This document shows positions 22,425 to 31,667 of a stretch of 64,000 nucleotides of DNA, one piece after another; the stretch's first letter is position 1; the number at the start of each line of letters is the position of its first letter. The position numbers were made by a program, and so were the translations under genes. The notes beneath the pieces are model-generated. The model did not search any database. It worked only from the letters and a program-made list of their open reading frames with translations, and was not told where the DNA came from. Origin of the DNA: Oscillospiraceae bacterium (GTDB lineage: Bacteria; Bacillota; Clostridia; Oscillospirales; Ruminococcaceae); NCBI GenBank assembly GCA_017468365.1, contig JAFUIS010000014.1, positions 1 to 64,000 of the forward strand, read 5' to 3'.

Positions 22425-23304
22425 GAAGAAAATCGCAGCAATCGGAGCGGGAAATATCGGAATTATGGCGGCGAAAGCGCTTGAACTTTCGCCGGATATG
22501 GAACTTTGCGGATTTATCCGCAGAGAAATAAGACCCGTTCACGGGTTCGAAAATATCCCGGTTGCCAAAAGTGTTTTTGATCTTCCGGAAAAACCTGACG
22601 GAGCGATGATATGTCTTCCGTCAAGGCTTGCCGAAACGGCGGAAGCGGAACTTTTGGAAAATGGAATATTTACGGCAGACGTTTTTGATATCCACGAAGA
22701 GCTTATTGGAATGAGAGAGCATCTTTCAGAATCGGCGGAAAAGGGAAAAGTTTCCGCCGTTATCGGAGCAGGGTGGGACCCGGGGCTTGATTCGGCAATA
22801 AGGGCGCTTATGAGCGCCGCTTTGCCTCAGGGAACGACCTTCACTGATTTCGGTCCGGGAATGAGCATGGGACATTCAGCGGCAGTGAGAGCAGTTGAAG
22901 GAGTGGCAGATGCGGTATCGTTCACGCTGCCGCTGGGATATGGAAGACACCGGCGGAAAATATATGCCGTGCTCGAAGAAAATGCCGATAAATATGCGGT
23001 TGAGCACGAAATTTTGAGCGACGGATATTTTGAGCACGACGAATGCCCGATAGAGTTTTTGCCTTCGGTAAAAGAGCTTTTTTCGACCGGACACTGTGCA
23101 AAAATAAATCGCTTTGGAAATGCCTGCGGCATTGGCGGAAACAGGCTTTCGTTTAAAATTTCAGGAGATAATCCGGCTTTGACGGGACAGCTTTTGGTTT
23201 TGGCAATGCGGGCTGCTTTTTTGCAAAAGCCGGGAGCTTATTTTGTTCCGGAAATTCCGCCGCGGGATTTTTGCGCAGGAGATGACTGGATGAAATTTAT
23301 TTGA
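22423..23304 (+). CDS. ddh: meso-Diaminopimelate dehydrogenase
   Basis: This 293-aa protein is an NADP-dependent enzyme that makes meso-diaminopimelate (lysine and peptidoglycan precursor) in one step. It opens with a Rossmann GAGNIG motif. The substrate domain shows the Ddh signature GWDPGL and GMSMGHSAAVR, corresponding to the GLSQGHSDA segment of known Ddh. It is shorter than the ~326-aa Corynebacterium enzyme. The TTG start has a GGAGGTG site buried in a perfect hairpin. The 3' end overlaps the convergent XRE gene by 8 bp with no terminator visible. Confidence 0.87.
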   Translation: MKKIAAIGAGNIGIMAAKALELSPDMELCGFIRREIRPVHGFENIPVAKSVFDLPEKPDGAMICLPSRLAETAEAELLENGIFTADVFDIHEELIGMREHLSESAEKGKVSAVIGAGWDPGLDSAIRALMSAALPQGTTFTDFGPGMSMGHSAAVRAVEGVADAVSFTLPLGYGRHRRKIYAVLEENADKYAVEHEILSDGYFEHDECPIEFLPSVKELFSTGHCAKINRFGNACGIGGNRLSFKISGDNPALTGQLLVLAMRAAFLQKPGAYFVPEIPPRDFCAGDDWMKFI

Positions 23305-23491
23305 TACCTCTTACGAATTCATCGACGGTAACGCCGAAAAAATCAGCCATTTCGATGACCATGGCAAGATCCGGTTCGGATTCTCCGCGTTCGTATTTAC
23401 TTACGGAAGTTTGGGAAATATGTAAAGCGTCGGCAAGTTCGCGCTGAGTTAATTTTCTTTGTTTTCTGAGTTTTTTAAGCATGGTAAGCAT
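23297..23491 (-). CDS. XRE-family HTH regulator (single domain)
   Basis: This 64-aa protein is essentially one Cro/C1-type helix-turn-helix: LTQRELADALHISQTSVSKYERGE with the usual following helices (DLAMVIEMADFFGVTVDEFV). It lacks any ligand or dimerisation domain. The ATG at 23491 follows AAGAGGTGAAAATT; an in-frame GTG upstream lies within that site. It converges on ddh and is divergent from the EF-G-like gene, so either could be a target. An inverted repeat ACTTTT-GAAT-AAAAGT sits at 23587-23602 in the shared upstream region. Confidence 0.88.
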   Translation of the reverse strand: MLTMLKKLRKQRKLTQRELADALHISQTSVSKYERGESEPDLAMVIEMADFFGVTVDEFVRGIK

Positions 23492-23635
23492 AATTTTCAC
23501 CTCTTGAAATTAGTCAGATTTATCAAAAGTTTGAATACGGGAACCGTTTTTGCAGGTTTTTTTGCAAAATTTGTCAGTATCGGGCACTTTTGAATAAAAG
23601 TTCTATATTAATAGTAACTTTTTTCACCGAATTTG

Positions 23636-23665
23636 TTGCAAATTATATTGATATTTTGTTATAAT
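23636..23665 (+). promoter_or_regulatory. Promoter of the EF-G-like gene
   Basis: TTGCAA (23636-23641), an 18-nt spacer and TATAAT (23660-23665), followed by AAAGGGG and the TTG start at 23704. The surrounding 200 nt (23492-23703) hold no other gene. Confidence 0.7.
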
Positions 23666-23703
23666 AGCGTTGTACGACACATTGTGAAAGGGGATTAACA
23701 ACT

Positions 23704-25776
23704 TTGAAACAGTACAAAGCAAAAGATATCAGAAATATCGCACTCGCAGGTCACGGCGGCGACGGTAAAACCAGCCTTGCAGAAGCCCTGCTCTTTATGG
23801 CCGGTGCAACCGACAGACTCGGTTCCGTTGCCGAAGGAAACACCGTTTGCGACTTCGACCCCGAAGAAACCAAACGTAAACTTTCCGTAAGCTCCGCAGT
23901 AGCTCCTTTTGAGTATGACGGTGTTAAAGTAAACATCATCGACACCCCCGGACTTTTCGACTTCGCAGGCGGATTCCATGAAGGCGTTCGCGCAGCAGAT
24001 GCAGTTATCATTACTCTTTCTGCAAAATCCGGTGTTCTCGTAGGTACCGAAAAAGCTTGGAAACTTGCAACCGCACAGAAAAAAGCAAAAGCATTCTACG
24101 TTTCTAAAATGGATCTTGAGAACGCAGACTTCAACAAAGTTCTTGAAGCTCTTAAAGAAAAATTCGGCACCGCAGTTTGCCCTGCAGTAATTCCTGTCGG
24201 CAACGTTTATGTTGACCTTATCACCAAAAAAGCATTCACTTTTGACGCAAAAGGCAAGAGCACCAAAGTTGACATGCCCGATGACCCCATCATCGAAGAA
24301 CTTGAAGACGCAATCAACGAAGCAATCGCTGAAGCTGATGATGAACTCATGGAAAAATTCTTTGACGGCGAAGAATTCACCGAAGAAGAACGTTTCCGCG
24401 GATTTGAAGAAGGCGTTGCAGCCGGTATCATTGCTCCCGTATATTGCGGTGACTCCGTAACCCTTCGCGGCATTGAAATGCTCCTTCATGAATTCAAAAA
24501 AATCTTCCCCTCTGCAGAAGAAGTTGCTTCCGAAGTTGCAACCGATGCTGACGGCAAAGACGTTAAACTTACCTGCACCGAAGACGAACCTCTTGCAGCA
24601 TATGTTTTCAAAACCGTTGCTGACCCGTTCGTTGGCAAACTTTCTTACGTAAAAGTTGTTTCCGGCGTTCTTACCGCAACTTCCGCAGTAACCAACGCAA
24701 GAACCGGTAACCCCGAGCGTCTTGGTAAACTTGTTATCATGCACGGCAAAAACCAGGAACCCACCGAAGTAGTGGGTGCAGGCGATATTTGCGCAATCAC
24801 CAAACTTGCAGAAGCACAGACCGGCGACACCCTTTGTGATCCCAAACGTGTAGTTTCCTGCAAAAAGACCGAATTCCCCTATGCATGTCTCAGAATGGCA
24901 ATGTATCCCAAGGGCAAAACCGACGATTCCAAGATTGCAGGCGCAATCGCAAGAATTATGGAAGAGGATGCAACCGTTGCTTACGAGAACAACGCAGAGA
25001 CCAAACAGCAGATCCTTGCAGGTCTTGGCGAACAGCATCTTGACGTAATCTGCTCCAAACTCAAATCCAAATTCGGCGTAGAGCTCGGTCTTGAAAAACC
25101 CCGCGTACCTTACCGTGAGACCATTCGTAAAAAGGTCAAAGTTCAGGGTAAACATAAGAAACAGTCCGGTGGTCACGGCCAGTATGGTGACGTTTGGATC
25201 GAATTTGAACCCACCGATTCCGAAGAGATGGTATTCGAAGAAGCAGTATTCGGCGGTTCTGTTCCGAGAAACTTCTTCCCCGCAGTTGAAAAAGGTCTTC
25301 GTGAAGCTTGCAAAGCCGGTATGCTTGCAGGTTATCCGATGGTCGGCGTTCTCGGCAGACTCGTTGACGGTTCTTACCACCCCGTAGACTCCAACGATAT
25401 GTCCTTCCAGATGGCTGCAAGACTTGCTTACAAAGCAGGTATTCCGCAGGCAGGCCCCGCAATCCTTGAACCTATCGGCGCCCTTAAAGTTATCGTTCCG
25501 GATTCCAACACCGGTGATATCATCGGCGACGTCAACAAACGCCGCGGCCGTGTTCTCGGTATGAACCCCGTTGAAGGCGAAGACGGTTATTCCGAAGTTG
25601 AAGCAGAAGTTCCTATGAGCGAAATGCACGACTTCACCACCTCCCTCCGTTCCTCCACCCAGGGCAGAGGTTCCTTCACCTTCGCATTCGATCATTATGA
25701 AGAGCTCCGCGATGAGACCCTTAAACAGGCTGTTATCGAAGAAGCAAAACAGTGGATGACCGAAGAGAAAGAATAA
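23704..25776 (+). CDS. Elongation factor G-like translational GTPase
   Basis: This 690-aa protein has the full EF-G layout: GTPase domain (G1 GHGGDGKTSL near 15, G3 DTPG, G4 SKMD in place of NKMD), domain II, and domains III-V (for example GHGQYGDVWIEFEP and MSEMHDFTTSLRSSTQGRGS). The divergent G1 and G4 motifs place it with the second EF-G type (EF-G2/FusA2-like), not canonical FusA, so I give no gene symbol. Likely roles are ribosome translocation or recycling under special conditions. Codon use is strongly optimised. The TTG start is behind AAAGGGG; a strong terminator follows. Confidence 0.92.
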   Translation: MKQYKAKDIRNIALAGHGGDGKTSLAEALLFMAGATDRLGSVAEGNTVCDFDPEETKRKLSVSSAVAPFEYDGVKVNIIDTPGLFDFAGGFHEGVRAADAVIITLSAKSGVLVGTEKAWKLATAQKKAKAFYVSKMDLENADFNKVLEALKEKFGTAVCPAVIPVGNVYVDLITKKAFTFDAKGKSTKVDMPDDPIIEELEDAINEAIAEADDELMEKFFDGEEFTEEERFRGFEEGVAAGIIAPVYCGDSVTLRGIEMLLHEFKKIFPSAEEVASEVATDADGKDVKLTCTEDEPLAAYVFKTVADPFVGKLSYVKVVSGVLTATSAVTNARTGNPERLGKLVIMHGKNQEPTEVVGAGDICAITKLAEAQTGDTLCDPKRVVSCKKTEFPYACLRMAMYPKGKTDDSKIAGAIARIMEEDATVAYENNAETKQQILAGLGEQHLDVICSKLKSKFGVELGLEKPRVPYRETIRKKVKVQGKHKKQSGGHGQYGDVWIEFEPTDSEEMVFEEAVFGGSVPRNFFPAVEKGLREACKAGMLAGYPMVGVLGRLVDGSYHPVDSNDMSFQMAARLAYKAGIPQAGPAILEPIGALKVIVPDSNTGDIIGDVNKRRGRVLGMNPVEGEDGYSEVEAEVPMSEMHDFTTSLRSSTQGRGSFTFAFDHYEELRDETLKQAVIEEAKQWMTEEKE

Positions 25777-25792
25777 TCTTTCCGAATAAATT

Positions 25793-25832
25793 TAAAAGCC
25801 CTGTCATAACATTGACAGGGCTTTTATTTTTT
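25793..25832 (+). terminator. Terminator after EF-G-like gene
   Basis: The stem TAAAAGCCCTGTCA/TGACAGGGCTTTTA (14 bp) is followed by a T-run. Confidence 0.95.
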
Positions 25833-25852
25833 TGTTTCGGAGATGATTTTTT

Positions 25853-26293
25853 ATGATAACCGCGTCGATAAAAACCACAAGGACTAAAATCATCGGGACG
25901 CTTTGCGTTATTCTTGCGGTGGTGATAGGATTTATTCTGTTCTTTGGCGGCGAGGGAACCCAGAACGCCGAGGAATCGATTTCACGAAGGGTTTTGGATA
26001 ACAAAGCAAGAAGGGAATACCTTGCTTTAAAAGGCATACAGACTGCTTTGGAACCGTGCAAAATAAAAGAGGTGCTTTTGCCGGAAGGTGACCCGGTTTT
26101 TGATGAATACTGCAGGATGCAGGAAAATGCCGGTTATGATATCGGAAAGTACCTTGGTAAAACCGCAGAGGTCTTTGTTTATTCGGTTGAGGATGAGGAA
26201 GAGACCTTTGCAACGGTTTTTGTTTTTGAGGGAAAGATAATTGCGGCGGACGTTGCAAACCATATTGACGGAACGCAAAAAGCGGTTGACTGA
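25853..26293 (+). CDS. DUF4830 domain-containing membrane-anchored protein
   Basis: This 146-aa protein has an N-terminal signal/transmembrane segment (about 11-32, IIGTLCVILAVVIGFILFF) and an extracytoplasmic domain of DUF4830 type, recognisable from YLALKGIQTALEPC, the QENAGYDIGKYLGK segment and the closing VFVFEGKIIAADV. The function of DUF4830 is not known. The ATG has a GGAGAT site close to the preceding terminator. A GNAT gene follows 54 nt later. Confidence 0.78.
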   Translation: MITASIKTTRTKIIGTLCVILAVVIGFILFFGGEGTQNAEESISRRVLDNKARREYLALKGIQTALEPCKIKEVLLPEGDPVFDEYCRMQENAGYDIGKYLGKTAEVFVYSVEDEEETFATVFVFEGKIIAADVANHIDGTQKAVD

Positions 26294-26347
26294 AAAGGGA
26301 AATTAAGATAATATAAAAGGCAGAATAAAAGAAAAAGAGGAAGCAGA

Positions 26348-26779
26348 ATGGATTACAGAGAGATCGTTTTGGAAGACATTCAGGAACTTGCAAAAATATA
26401 TGCGGAAACTTTCAACTCCGACCCGTGGTATGACAAATGGACCCAGAAAACCGCTGAAAAACGCCTTTATCAAATGGCGAATAACGGCGGATTTTTCGGA
26501 ATCCTTTCATATGATGAAAGCGGAATCACCGGAATGATAATGGGGGAATCCGAACAGTATTTTGACGGAGTCATCTTTAACGTGAAAGAGTTTTGCGTAA
26601 AAAACGAACTTCGCGGAAAAGGGATAGGCACTGAGCTTCTTGCGGAATTTGAACGCAGGCTCAAGGGAATGGGAATTCGTGAAACGGTGCTTATGACGAA
26701 CCTTGAAGATGAGGAATTTTATAAAAAACGCGGTTTTGACCGCAGCCGTGGAATCATCTATATGGGAAAAGAAATGTAA
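26348..26779 (+). CDS. GNAT family N-acetyltransferase
   Basis: This 143-aa acetyltransferase has the acetyl-CoA-binding motif A in FCVKNELRGKGIGTELLAEF (about residues 75-95) and the C-terminal ETVLMTNLEDEEFYKKRGF motif B. The substrate is unknown. The ribosome site is AAGAGGAAG. It is convergent with the minus-strand lipoprotein operon, sharing a terminator. Confidence 0.88.
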   Translation: MDYREIVLEDIQELAKIYAETFNSDPWYDKWTQKTAEKRLYQMANNGGFFGILSYDESGITGMIMGESEQYFDGVIFNVKEFCVKNELRGKGIGTELLAEFERRLKGMGIRETVLMTNLEDEEFYKKRGFDRSRGIIYMGKEM

Positions 26780-26815
26780 AAAAATCCCGTGCTCATTTTG
26801 AGCACGGGATTTTTT
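26780..26815. terminator. Bidirectional terminator carrying GTGCTC/GAGCAC
   Basis: A 16-bp perfect stem, AAAAATCCCGTGCTCA/TGAGCACGGGATTTTT, with a TTT loop separates the convergent GNAT and lipoprotein genes. The stem contains the hexamer GTGCTC that recurs elsewhere in the window. Confidence 0.94.
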
Positions 26816-26822
26816 GCTGCGA

Positions 26823-27185
26823 TTATTCTTCATCAATGGGTATCCATTGAACGTAATGCATAGCCATTTTTGTGGTATCGATGGTGTTGCCGCCGGCAAA
26901 AGTTCCGGTCAGTTGGTAGGTATAAAAATCATCGGTTTCGGGATTTGCATAATATTCGATTCCTTCAAGGCCGGTGTTATATGCCATTTCTTCATCGACC
27001 GTTCCGGAATATTCATAACCTTCCGGAAGTTCGGAAACGGGGATATAAGGATTTGTCCAATAGATGCCGTTATAATACATCATCGGACGGACGTCACAGG
27101 TTTAGCCGGCAGCGTCTTCCGGTTCGGATCGGCATCCGCAAAGAAGAAAAGCGAAAATCAAAAGCAGCGCGAAAATTTTTTTCAT
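26823..27185 (-). pseudogene. Lipoprotein gene interrupted by an in-frame stop
   Basis: On the minus strand an ATG at 27185 with GGCGGTG upstream starts a clear lipoprotein signal peptide (MKKIFALLLIFAFLLCGC) followed by RSEPEDAAG. It then meets a TAA at 27104-27102. The same frame continues for 93 more codons (TCDVRPMMYYNG onward, ending PIDEE) with composition like a secreted, Tyr-rich domain. One base change restores a 120-aa lipoprotein. It is either a recent nonsense mutation or a sequence error. It follows the DUF4349 gene by 14 nt and is the last gene of that operon. Confidence 0.75.
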
Positions 27186-27199
27186 ATTTTCACCGCCTT

Positions 27200-28213
27200 T
27201 TATTTTTCTTCGGCGTTTTCAGAGGGGTTTGCGGCTGAGTTTTTCTTTGCGAGCTTCTGGGCTTTTTTATATTCGCGTTTTGCTTTTCTTGCGGCTTTGC
27301 GTTCTTTCCAGCGGGGGTTGTTTTTGAAAACAAGGTTCACGATAACGACGATGACCGCAATGATGATTCCCCAGATGATGAAATAGGGGATGTTGGAAAC
27401 GAACCAGACGAAGAAGTTTTCGGCATCGACCCAGATATCATAGATGTTGTCGCCGAAATCGTTGCTGATGCGCTGCCATACGCTTTCGGGTTCGGGGGAA
27501 GTTACGCGTTTTACTTCGCGGACGGTGAGGTTTACGGTGCTGTAATCCACAAGGTTGTCATAGGTGCGAAGCTGGCTTTTATAGCTTTCGAGCTGGTAGC
27601 GGACTTCGGTAAGGCGCTGCTGGAGAAGGATTATGGTATCGATGTTTTCAGCTTCGGAAAGAAGTTCGAGAAGCTGATCATATTCGGTTTCAAGGGATTT
27701 TATCCTTGCTTCGGTGTCAACGTAGGAAAGGGTGACGTCGGTGGTGTCTTCGTAGCTGTAAGTTACGTTTCCGAGTCCGCCGACGGTATTAATGAAAGAG
27801 TCGAGCTTATCGGAAGGAACGCGGCAGACAAAATCCGCGCTGCGGTTGGAGGTATAGTTATAGGAGTTTCCGCTTACGCCGGAACTTTCGATATAGCCTC
27901 CGAGAGAAACGACTTCGTTTTTGACAGCAGTTACGAAATCGTCAAATTCAAGGGTTTCGACATCAAGGTCGAAGGTGCGGATGAGTTTTCGGTTTCCGGC
28001 ATATTTTTGCTCGGAAAGGGAGTCGGAAACACTGTCGAAAACTTCTTCGGTAACGGGAGATTCCATGGGTTCTTCCGCCATGGGCTCAAAATATTTTCCG
28101 TTATCGAAAAATTCGCTTTCGAAACCGTCATAGGCCATTTCGGTGGAAGCACCGCAGCCGGCAAAAACAAGCATCAGGGCAAGCACAAGGGAAATGATTT
28201 TTACTTTTTTCAT
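27200..28213 (-). CDS. DUF4349 domain-containing lipoprotein
   Basis: This 337-aa lipoprotein has a signal peptide ending in the lipobox VFAGC. The DUF4349 domain (about 75-270) has its typical VSLGGYIESSGVSG and RVPSDKLDSFI elements. A coiled coil (about 165-215, ARIKSLETEYDQLLELLSE and following) precedes a C-terminal transmembrane helix (about 273-298) and a lysine-rich cytoplasmic tail. The function is unknown; the family is found in bacterial envelopes. The start has GGAGG at good spacing. It lies downstream of the YfhO gene and upstream of the interrupted lipoprotein. Confidence 0.88.
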   Translation of the reverse strand: MKKVKIISLVLALMLVFAGCGASTEMAYDGFESEFFDNGKYFEPMAEEPMESPVTEEVFDSVSDSLSEQKYAGNRKLIRTFDLDVETLEFDDFVTAVKNEVVSLGGYIESSGVSGNSYNYTSNRSADFVCRVPSDKLDSFINTVGGLGNVTYSYEDTTDVTLSYVDTEARIKSLETEYDQLLELLSEAENIDTIILLQQRLTEVRYQLESYKSQLRTYDNLVDYSTVNLTVREVKRVTSPEPESVWQRISNDFGDNIYDIWVDAENFFVWFVSNIPYFIIWGIIIAVIVVIVNLVFKNNPRWKERKAARKAKREYKKAQKLAKKNSAANPSENAEEK

Positions 28214-28274
28214 TTTGTCATACCTCCTTTACAACTATATAGTGTCAAAAAAATCCGTTTTTGTTGCAAAAATT

Positions 28275-30791
28275 TTACAGTTCGGGATATATTTTTTCTT
28301 CGGGACCGGTATATTCGGTATAGGGCGGAACTTCGTCGGGAGTTCTGACTATTGTCATGTCCTCCTCTTCGGTAAGTTCGGGTTCGGAATTTTCATGAAG
28401 TTCGGTGCCGTTTTTGTCATAGAGCCTTGTAATAAGTTCGTAGTCATCGGAACGGCGTTTTTTATCATAATGGAAGAAAACGGAATATGCGATAAGTATC
28501 GCAAGGGAAGCGACGCTTATGATTCCGCCGCCGAGAAGACCGGGGGTGTGGTATTCAAAAGTTATTTCGTTTATGCCTTCTTCGGCATAGACAGCCATGA
28601 AGCCGACGTCGACTTTTTCAATGGCGGTTTCGGTACCGTTGACATAGGCGGTCCAGCCTTTGTCATAGGGAACAGAGAAGAAAACAAGGTTGTCTTCGGG
28701 AAGGTGGATCTTTGCGGTGAAACCCTTGTGGTCATATTCGAAGGAATATGCGGAAGACATTCTTCTTTCTTTTACTTCGATTCGGAATTCGTCATAGGTG
28801 AGCTTGGGGTCGGTCTCTTCAAGATGTTCAAGAACGGAGCCGTAGCGAAGTGCCTGGCTTTCGGTAAGAACAAGCGAGGAGATAAGAAGTTCGGCGCGCT
28901 GATGTTCCGCAACGGAATAATACTGGTTTTCGGTTATGTACTGATCGAAGGTGAAACCCATGGGGATATAGTTCTGGTTGCGGAAGATATGGTAGCCGTT
29001 TTCGGTGGTGAGATATTCAAAGCCTTCGACTATTTCGGATTCGGGGGTGGTTTCGTCCGCGTCGGAATAAAGATATCTTACGGAAAGGAGCGAACGGAGC
29101 TGGTACATGTGATAATCCGGCTTGCTTGAAACGTCGCGGGTAACGTCAACGGTGGGGTAAAATTCCATTACAGAAGCGGGAACGATGCTGTGGAAGCAGC
29201 GAATGGAAGGAACGTTCCAGTAAAGACCCATGTTTTCGAAACATTCGTAAAAATCCGCTCTTGCAAGGCCGTCGTGTTCCGGAAGTTCCATTTTTTCCGC
29301 AAGGCCCACGGCGTCGTCAATAATTTCTTCATGGTCGCCGGCAAAGGTATAGCCGAGGTTTATATAGGCGAAACCGTAAATGGCGCAGACTGCGGCGGTC
29401 ATGAAGATGAGAAGGCTTTTATAATATTTTTTGCGGTTGAGAAACCAGAGCATTGTGGAAAGGAAAAGACAGACAATAGCAAAGCCGGCACCGAGAATGA
29501 ACCAGGTATCTTCATAAAGAAGACCCATTTCCCAGTTTCCGTCGTTGTAATGGACGGGAGTGAGGGTGAGTATCATCGTAAGACCGATGACGATGCAGAC
29601 CGAGGGGATAAGACCTTTTTTGTAGTCTATGGAATTTTCTTCGTTTTCGCAGGAGGATTCAAGAGCCTTTATTGTTGCGAGAACGAGGACAAGTTCAAAC
29701 ATATAGAACCATCTTGCATAGTAGGAATGGTTGAGAAGGATGAAAAGGGAATTGAGAACGGGAACAAGAGCAAAAACGGTGCAGGCGATGATGAGCTTTT
29801 TGAGCCAGTCGTTTTTGACGCAGCGGACATAGGCGATAGCGCCGGTCATTCCAAAAAGCGGAAGCCAGCCGGCCATGGAAGACCACTGGGAACCCTGGTT
29901 GGTGAACATGTTCTGTTTTGAAGGAAGATCGGGCGGGAAGAAGAAGCTTGCGATTATTGCGGGGACGCGCTGTTCGCTGTAATAGAGCCAGAGGTTCCAG
30001 CCATTGATGAAGTTATCGGCACCGGTTCTTGGGTTATCAAGGATTGCAAGGACGGAAGGAAGCACCGCGAAAGCGGAAATTCCGAGACCGATAACGGATT
30101 CCACTGCGACGAAAACGAAGCAGCGGAGTTTTTTGGTGATGTTTTTGTCGGTGATGCGGATGAAGAAATAAAGAACGGTAAAGACCACTTCGCCGATGAA
30201 GAACCAATAGTTTACGATGGCGTTTATTGCAACCGCTGCGGCAAAAGGACCGTGTTTATCTTCGGTGATGAGCATTTCGATTCCGATAAGAAGGAGCGGG
30301 AAGAACGCCACGACGTCGAGGAAATGGTTGAAGAAAACGTTATAGATGCAGTAGCCGCTGAAAGCATAAAGAAGTCCGCCGACCACGGCAAAGCGTTTGT
30401 CTTTTACGAAGCGGATGAGATAGAAATATGCGGCAAGGGCGCAGGTTGCGAATTTTATTACGAAAAGGGGCGCCATGAGATAGGGCACCGCCGCGGTATC
30501 GAAAGGAAGGGTGAGAAGGAAGAAGGGGCTGAAAAGAAGATAGAATGAATAGGAGCCGATGAAGTTTGCTCCGAGGTCGGTGTTCCAGTCCCAGCCTATG
30601 GCACCCTCTTTTACCAGTTCGTGGGCGTGCATATAAAACGCTATCTGCTGGCAGTTATAGTCGCCGTAATATGTAAATATTCCTCCGTTGCGGTAAACTA
30701 TCGTACCGATGGTCGCCACCGCACAGATGACTGCGAGAAGAAGCGTCCACCAGTGAAGATTTTTGCTTGTTTTCTGAATTCCTTTTATCAT
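28275..30791 (-). CDS. YfhO family membrane protein
   Basis: This protein of about 838 aa belongs to the YfhO family: about a dozen membrane helices in the first ~480 residues, with the loop GGIFTYYGDYNCQQIAFYMHAHE near the N-terminus, then an extracytoplasmic domain. It ends with a final helix and an acidic cytoplasmic tail. In Gram-positive bacteria YfhO proteins take part in glycosylating lipoteichoic acid or other wall polymers using lipid-linked sugars. The exact substrate here is unknown. The start is taken as the ATG at 30791 after GGGGATACAGAAA; an in-frame TTG lies 30 nt upstream. It heads a minus-strand operon with DUF4349. Confidence 0.88.
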   Translation of the reverse strand: MIKGIQKTSKNLHWWTLLLAVICAVATIGTIVYRNGGIFTYYGDYNCQQIAFYMHAHELVKEGAIGWDWNTDLGANFIGSYSFYLLFSPFFLLTLPFDTAAVPYLMAPLFVIKFATCALAAYFYLIRFVKDKRFAVVGGLLYAFSGYCIYNVFFNHFLDVVAFFPLLLIGIEMLITEDKHGPFAAAVAINAIVNYWFFIGEVVFTVLYFFIRITDKNITKKLRCFVFVAVESVIGLGISAFAVLPSVLAILDNPRTGADNFINGWNLWLYYSEQRVPAIIASFFFPPDLPSKQNMFTNQGSQWSSMAGWLPLFGMTGAIAYVRCVKNDWLKKLIIACTVFALVPVLNSLFILLNHSYYARWFYMFELVLVLATIKALESSCENEENSIDYKKGLIPSVCIVIGLTMILTLTPVHYNDGNWEMGLLYEDTWFILGAGFAIVCLFLSTMLWFLNRKKYYKSLLIFMTAAVCAIYGFAYINLGYTFAGDHEEIIDDAVGLAEKMELPEHDGLARADFYECFENMGLYWNVPSIRCFHSIVPASVMEFYPTVDVTRDVSSKPDYHMYQLRSLLSVRYLYSDADETTPESEIVEGFEYLTTENGYHIFRNQNYIPMGFTFDQYITENQYYSVAEHQRAELLISSLVLTESQALRYGSVLEHLEETDPKLTYDEFRIEVKERRMSSAYSFEYDHKGFTAKIHLPEDNLVFFSVPYDKGWTAYVNGTETAIEKVDVGFMAVYAEEGINEITFEYHTPGLLGGGIISVASLAILIAYSVFFHYDKKRRSDDYELITRLYDKNGTELHENSEPELTEEEDMTIVRTPDEVPPYTEYTGPEEKIYPEL

Positions 30792-30897
30792 TTTCTGTAT
30801 CCCCAAAAATAGTATTGTCAAAAGTTTAAAGATGATTATAATAAATCTATTATAGTATATACCTTTTTAAACGATTTTTAAAGTGGCGAGAAAGAAA

Positions 30898-31070
30898 AAT
30901 AACCCGTCCTGGCTCGGAACATACAAAAAGTACTGTTTTTTTCGAAGAAAAAGTCGTATAATGTATTTAATGTACGCTCCGCTTGGTGGCTGCCAAGGCG
31001 GGTTATTCGGATTTAGGAATCGCGACTTCCGTTTATTAAGTGTAAAAATTTTTCGGTTTTGTTGCATTAA
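30898..31070 (+). promoter_or_regulatory. Possible structured leader of the HD-domain gene
   Basis: The 290-nt gap before the HD gene holds no convincing gene. It has a TATAAT at 30957-30962 with a weak -35. Downstream are hairpins CTTGG-TGGCTG-CCAAG (about 30981-30997) and GGAA-TCGCGAC-TTCC (about 31017-31031). There is also a long-distance inverted repeat AATAACCCG (30898-30906)/CGGGTTATT (30999-31007). I cannot match it to a known riboswitch. Confidence 0.35.
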
Positions 31071-31082
31071 GGAGGATAAAAA

Positions 31083-31667
31083 ATGCAGGAAAGCAGATTT
31101 TATGCATATATTTCAAGAATGAAACATATTTTTCGCTGGTCGCTTATGAAAAACAGCCAGGAAGAATCTCTTTCGGTGCATACCCTTGACACGGCTGTAA
31201 TTGCGCACTGTCTGGGACTTCTTCGCAACAGAAGATTCGGCGGAAACTGTGACGTTGAAAGGCTCGTCATGCTTGCGATGTATCACGATTGCAGCGAGAT
31301 CCTTACAGGCGATATGCCCACGCCGATAAAATATTATAACCCCGAAATCAAGGAAGCTTATAAAAAAGTTGAAGTCGTTGCGAACGAAAAACTTCTTGAA
31401 ATGCTTCCGGAAGATCTCCGCGGGGATTACAGACCGCTTTTTATCCATGAAAACGAAGATCCGCAGCTTCTTAAACTTCTTAAAGCGGCTGATAAAATTT
31501 CCGCACTTATCAAATGCGTTGAAGAGGAAAATTCCGGAAACCGCGAATTTTCAAAAGCAAAGATAAGCATTGCGGATTCCATTCACAAGATGGAGCTTCC
31601 CGAGGCGGAGACCTTCCTCAGCGAATTTTTACCCAGTTATGGGCTTACCATTGACGAACTCAATTAA
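31083..31667 (+). CDS. HD-domain 5'-deoxynucleotidase, YfbR type
   Basis: This 194-aa protein resembles E. coli YfbR, which removes phosphate from deoxynucleoside 5'-monophosphates. The family opening (FYAYISRMKHIFRWSLM, with the conserved Arg-Trp), the HD motif in MYHDCSE and the TGDMPTPIKYYNP segment are all present, as is the later AADKISALIKC with its metal-binding Asp. The start has TAAGGAGG. Its stop overlaps by two bases the stop of a convergent 59-aa gene. Confidence 0.87.
   Translation: MQESRFYAYISRMKHIFRWSLMKNSQEESLSVHTLDTAVIAHCLGLLRNRRFGGNCDVERLVMLAMYHDCSEILTGDMPTPIKYYNPEIKEAYKKVEVVANEKLLEMLPEDLRGDYRPLFIHENEDPQLLKLLKAADKISALIKCVEEENSGNREFSKAKISIADSIHKMELPEAETFLSEFLPSYGLTIDELN

Noticed and set aside
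23695-25695. A 666-codon minus-strand open frame.
   Set aside because: It is a mirror of the EF-G-like gene with Cys/Phe-rich composition unlike a real protein.
28143-29921. Long plus-strand frames opposite YfhO and DUF4349.
   Set aside because: They are shadows of the minus-strand genes and lack start signals.
30883-31122. A 79-codon plus-strand frame before the HD gene.
   Set aside because: It has no ribosome site, odd composition and overlaps the promoter/leader and start of the HD gene.
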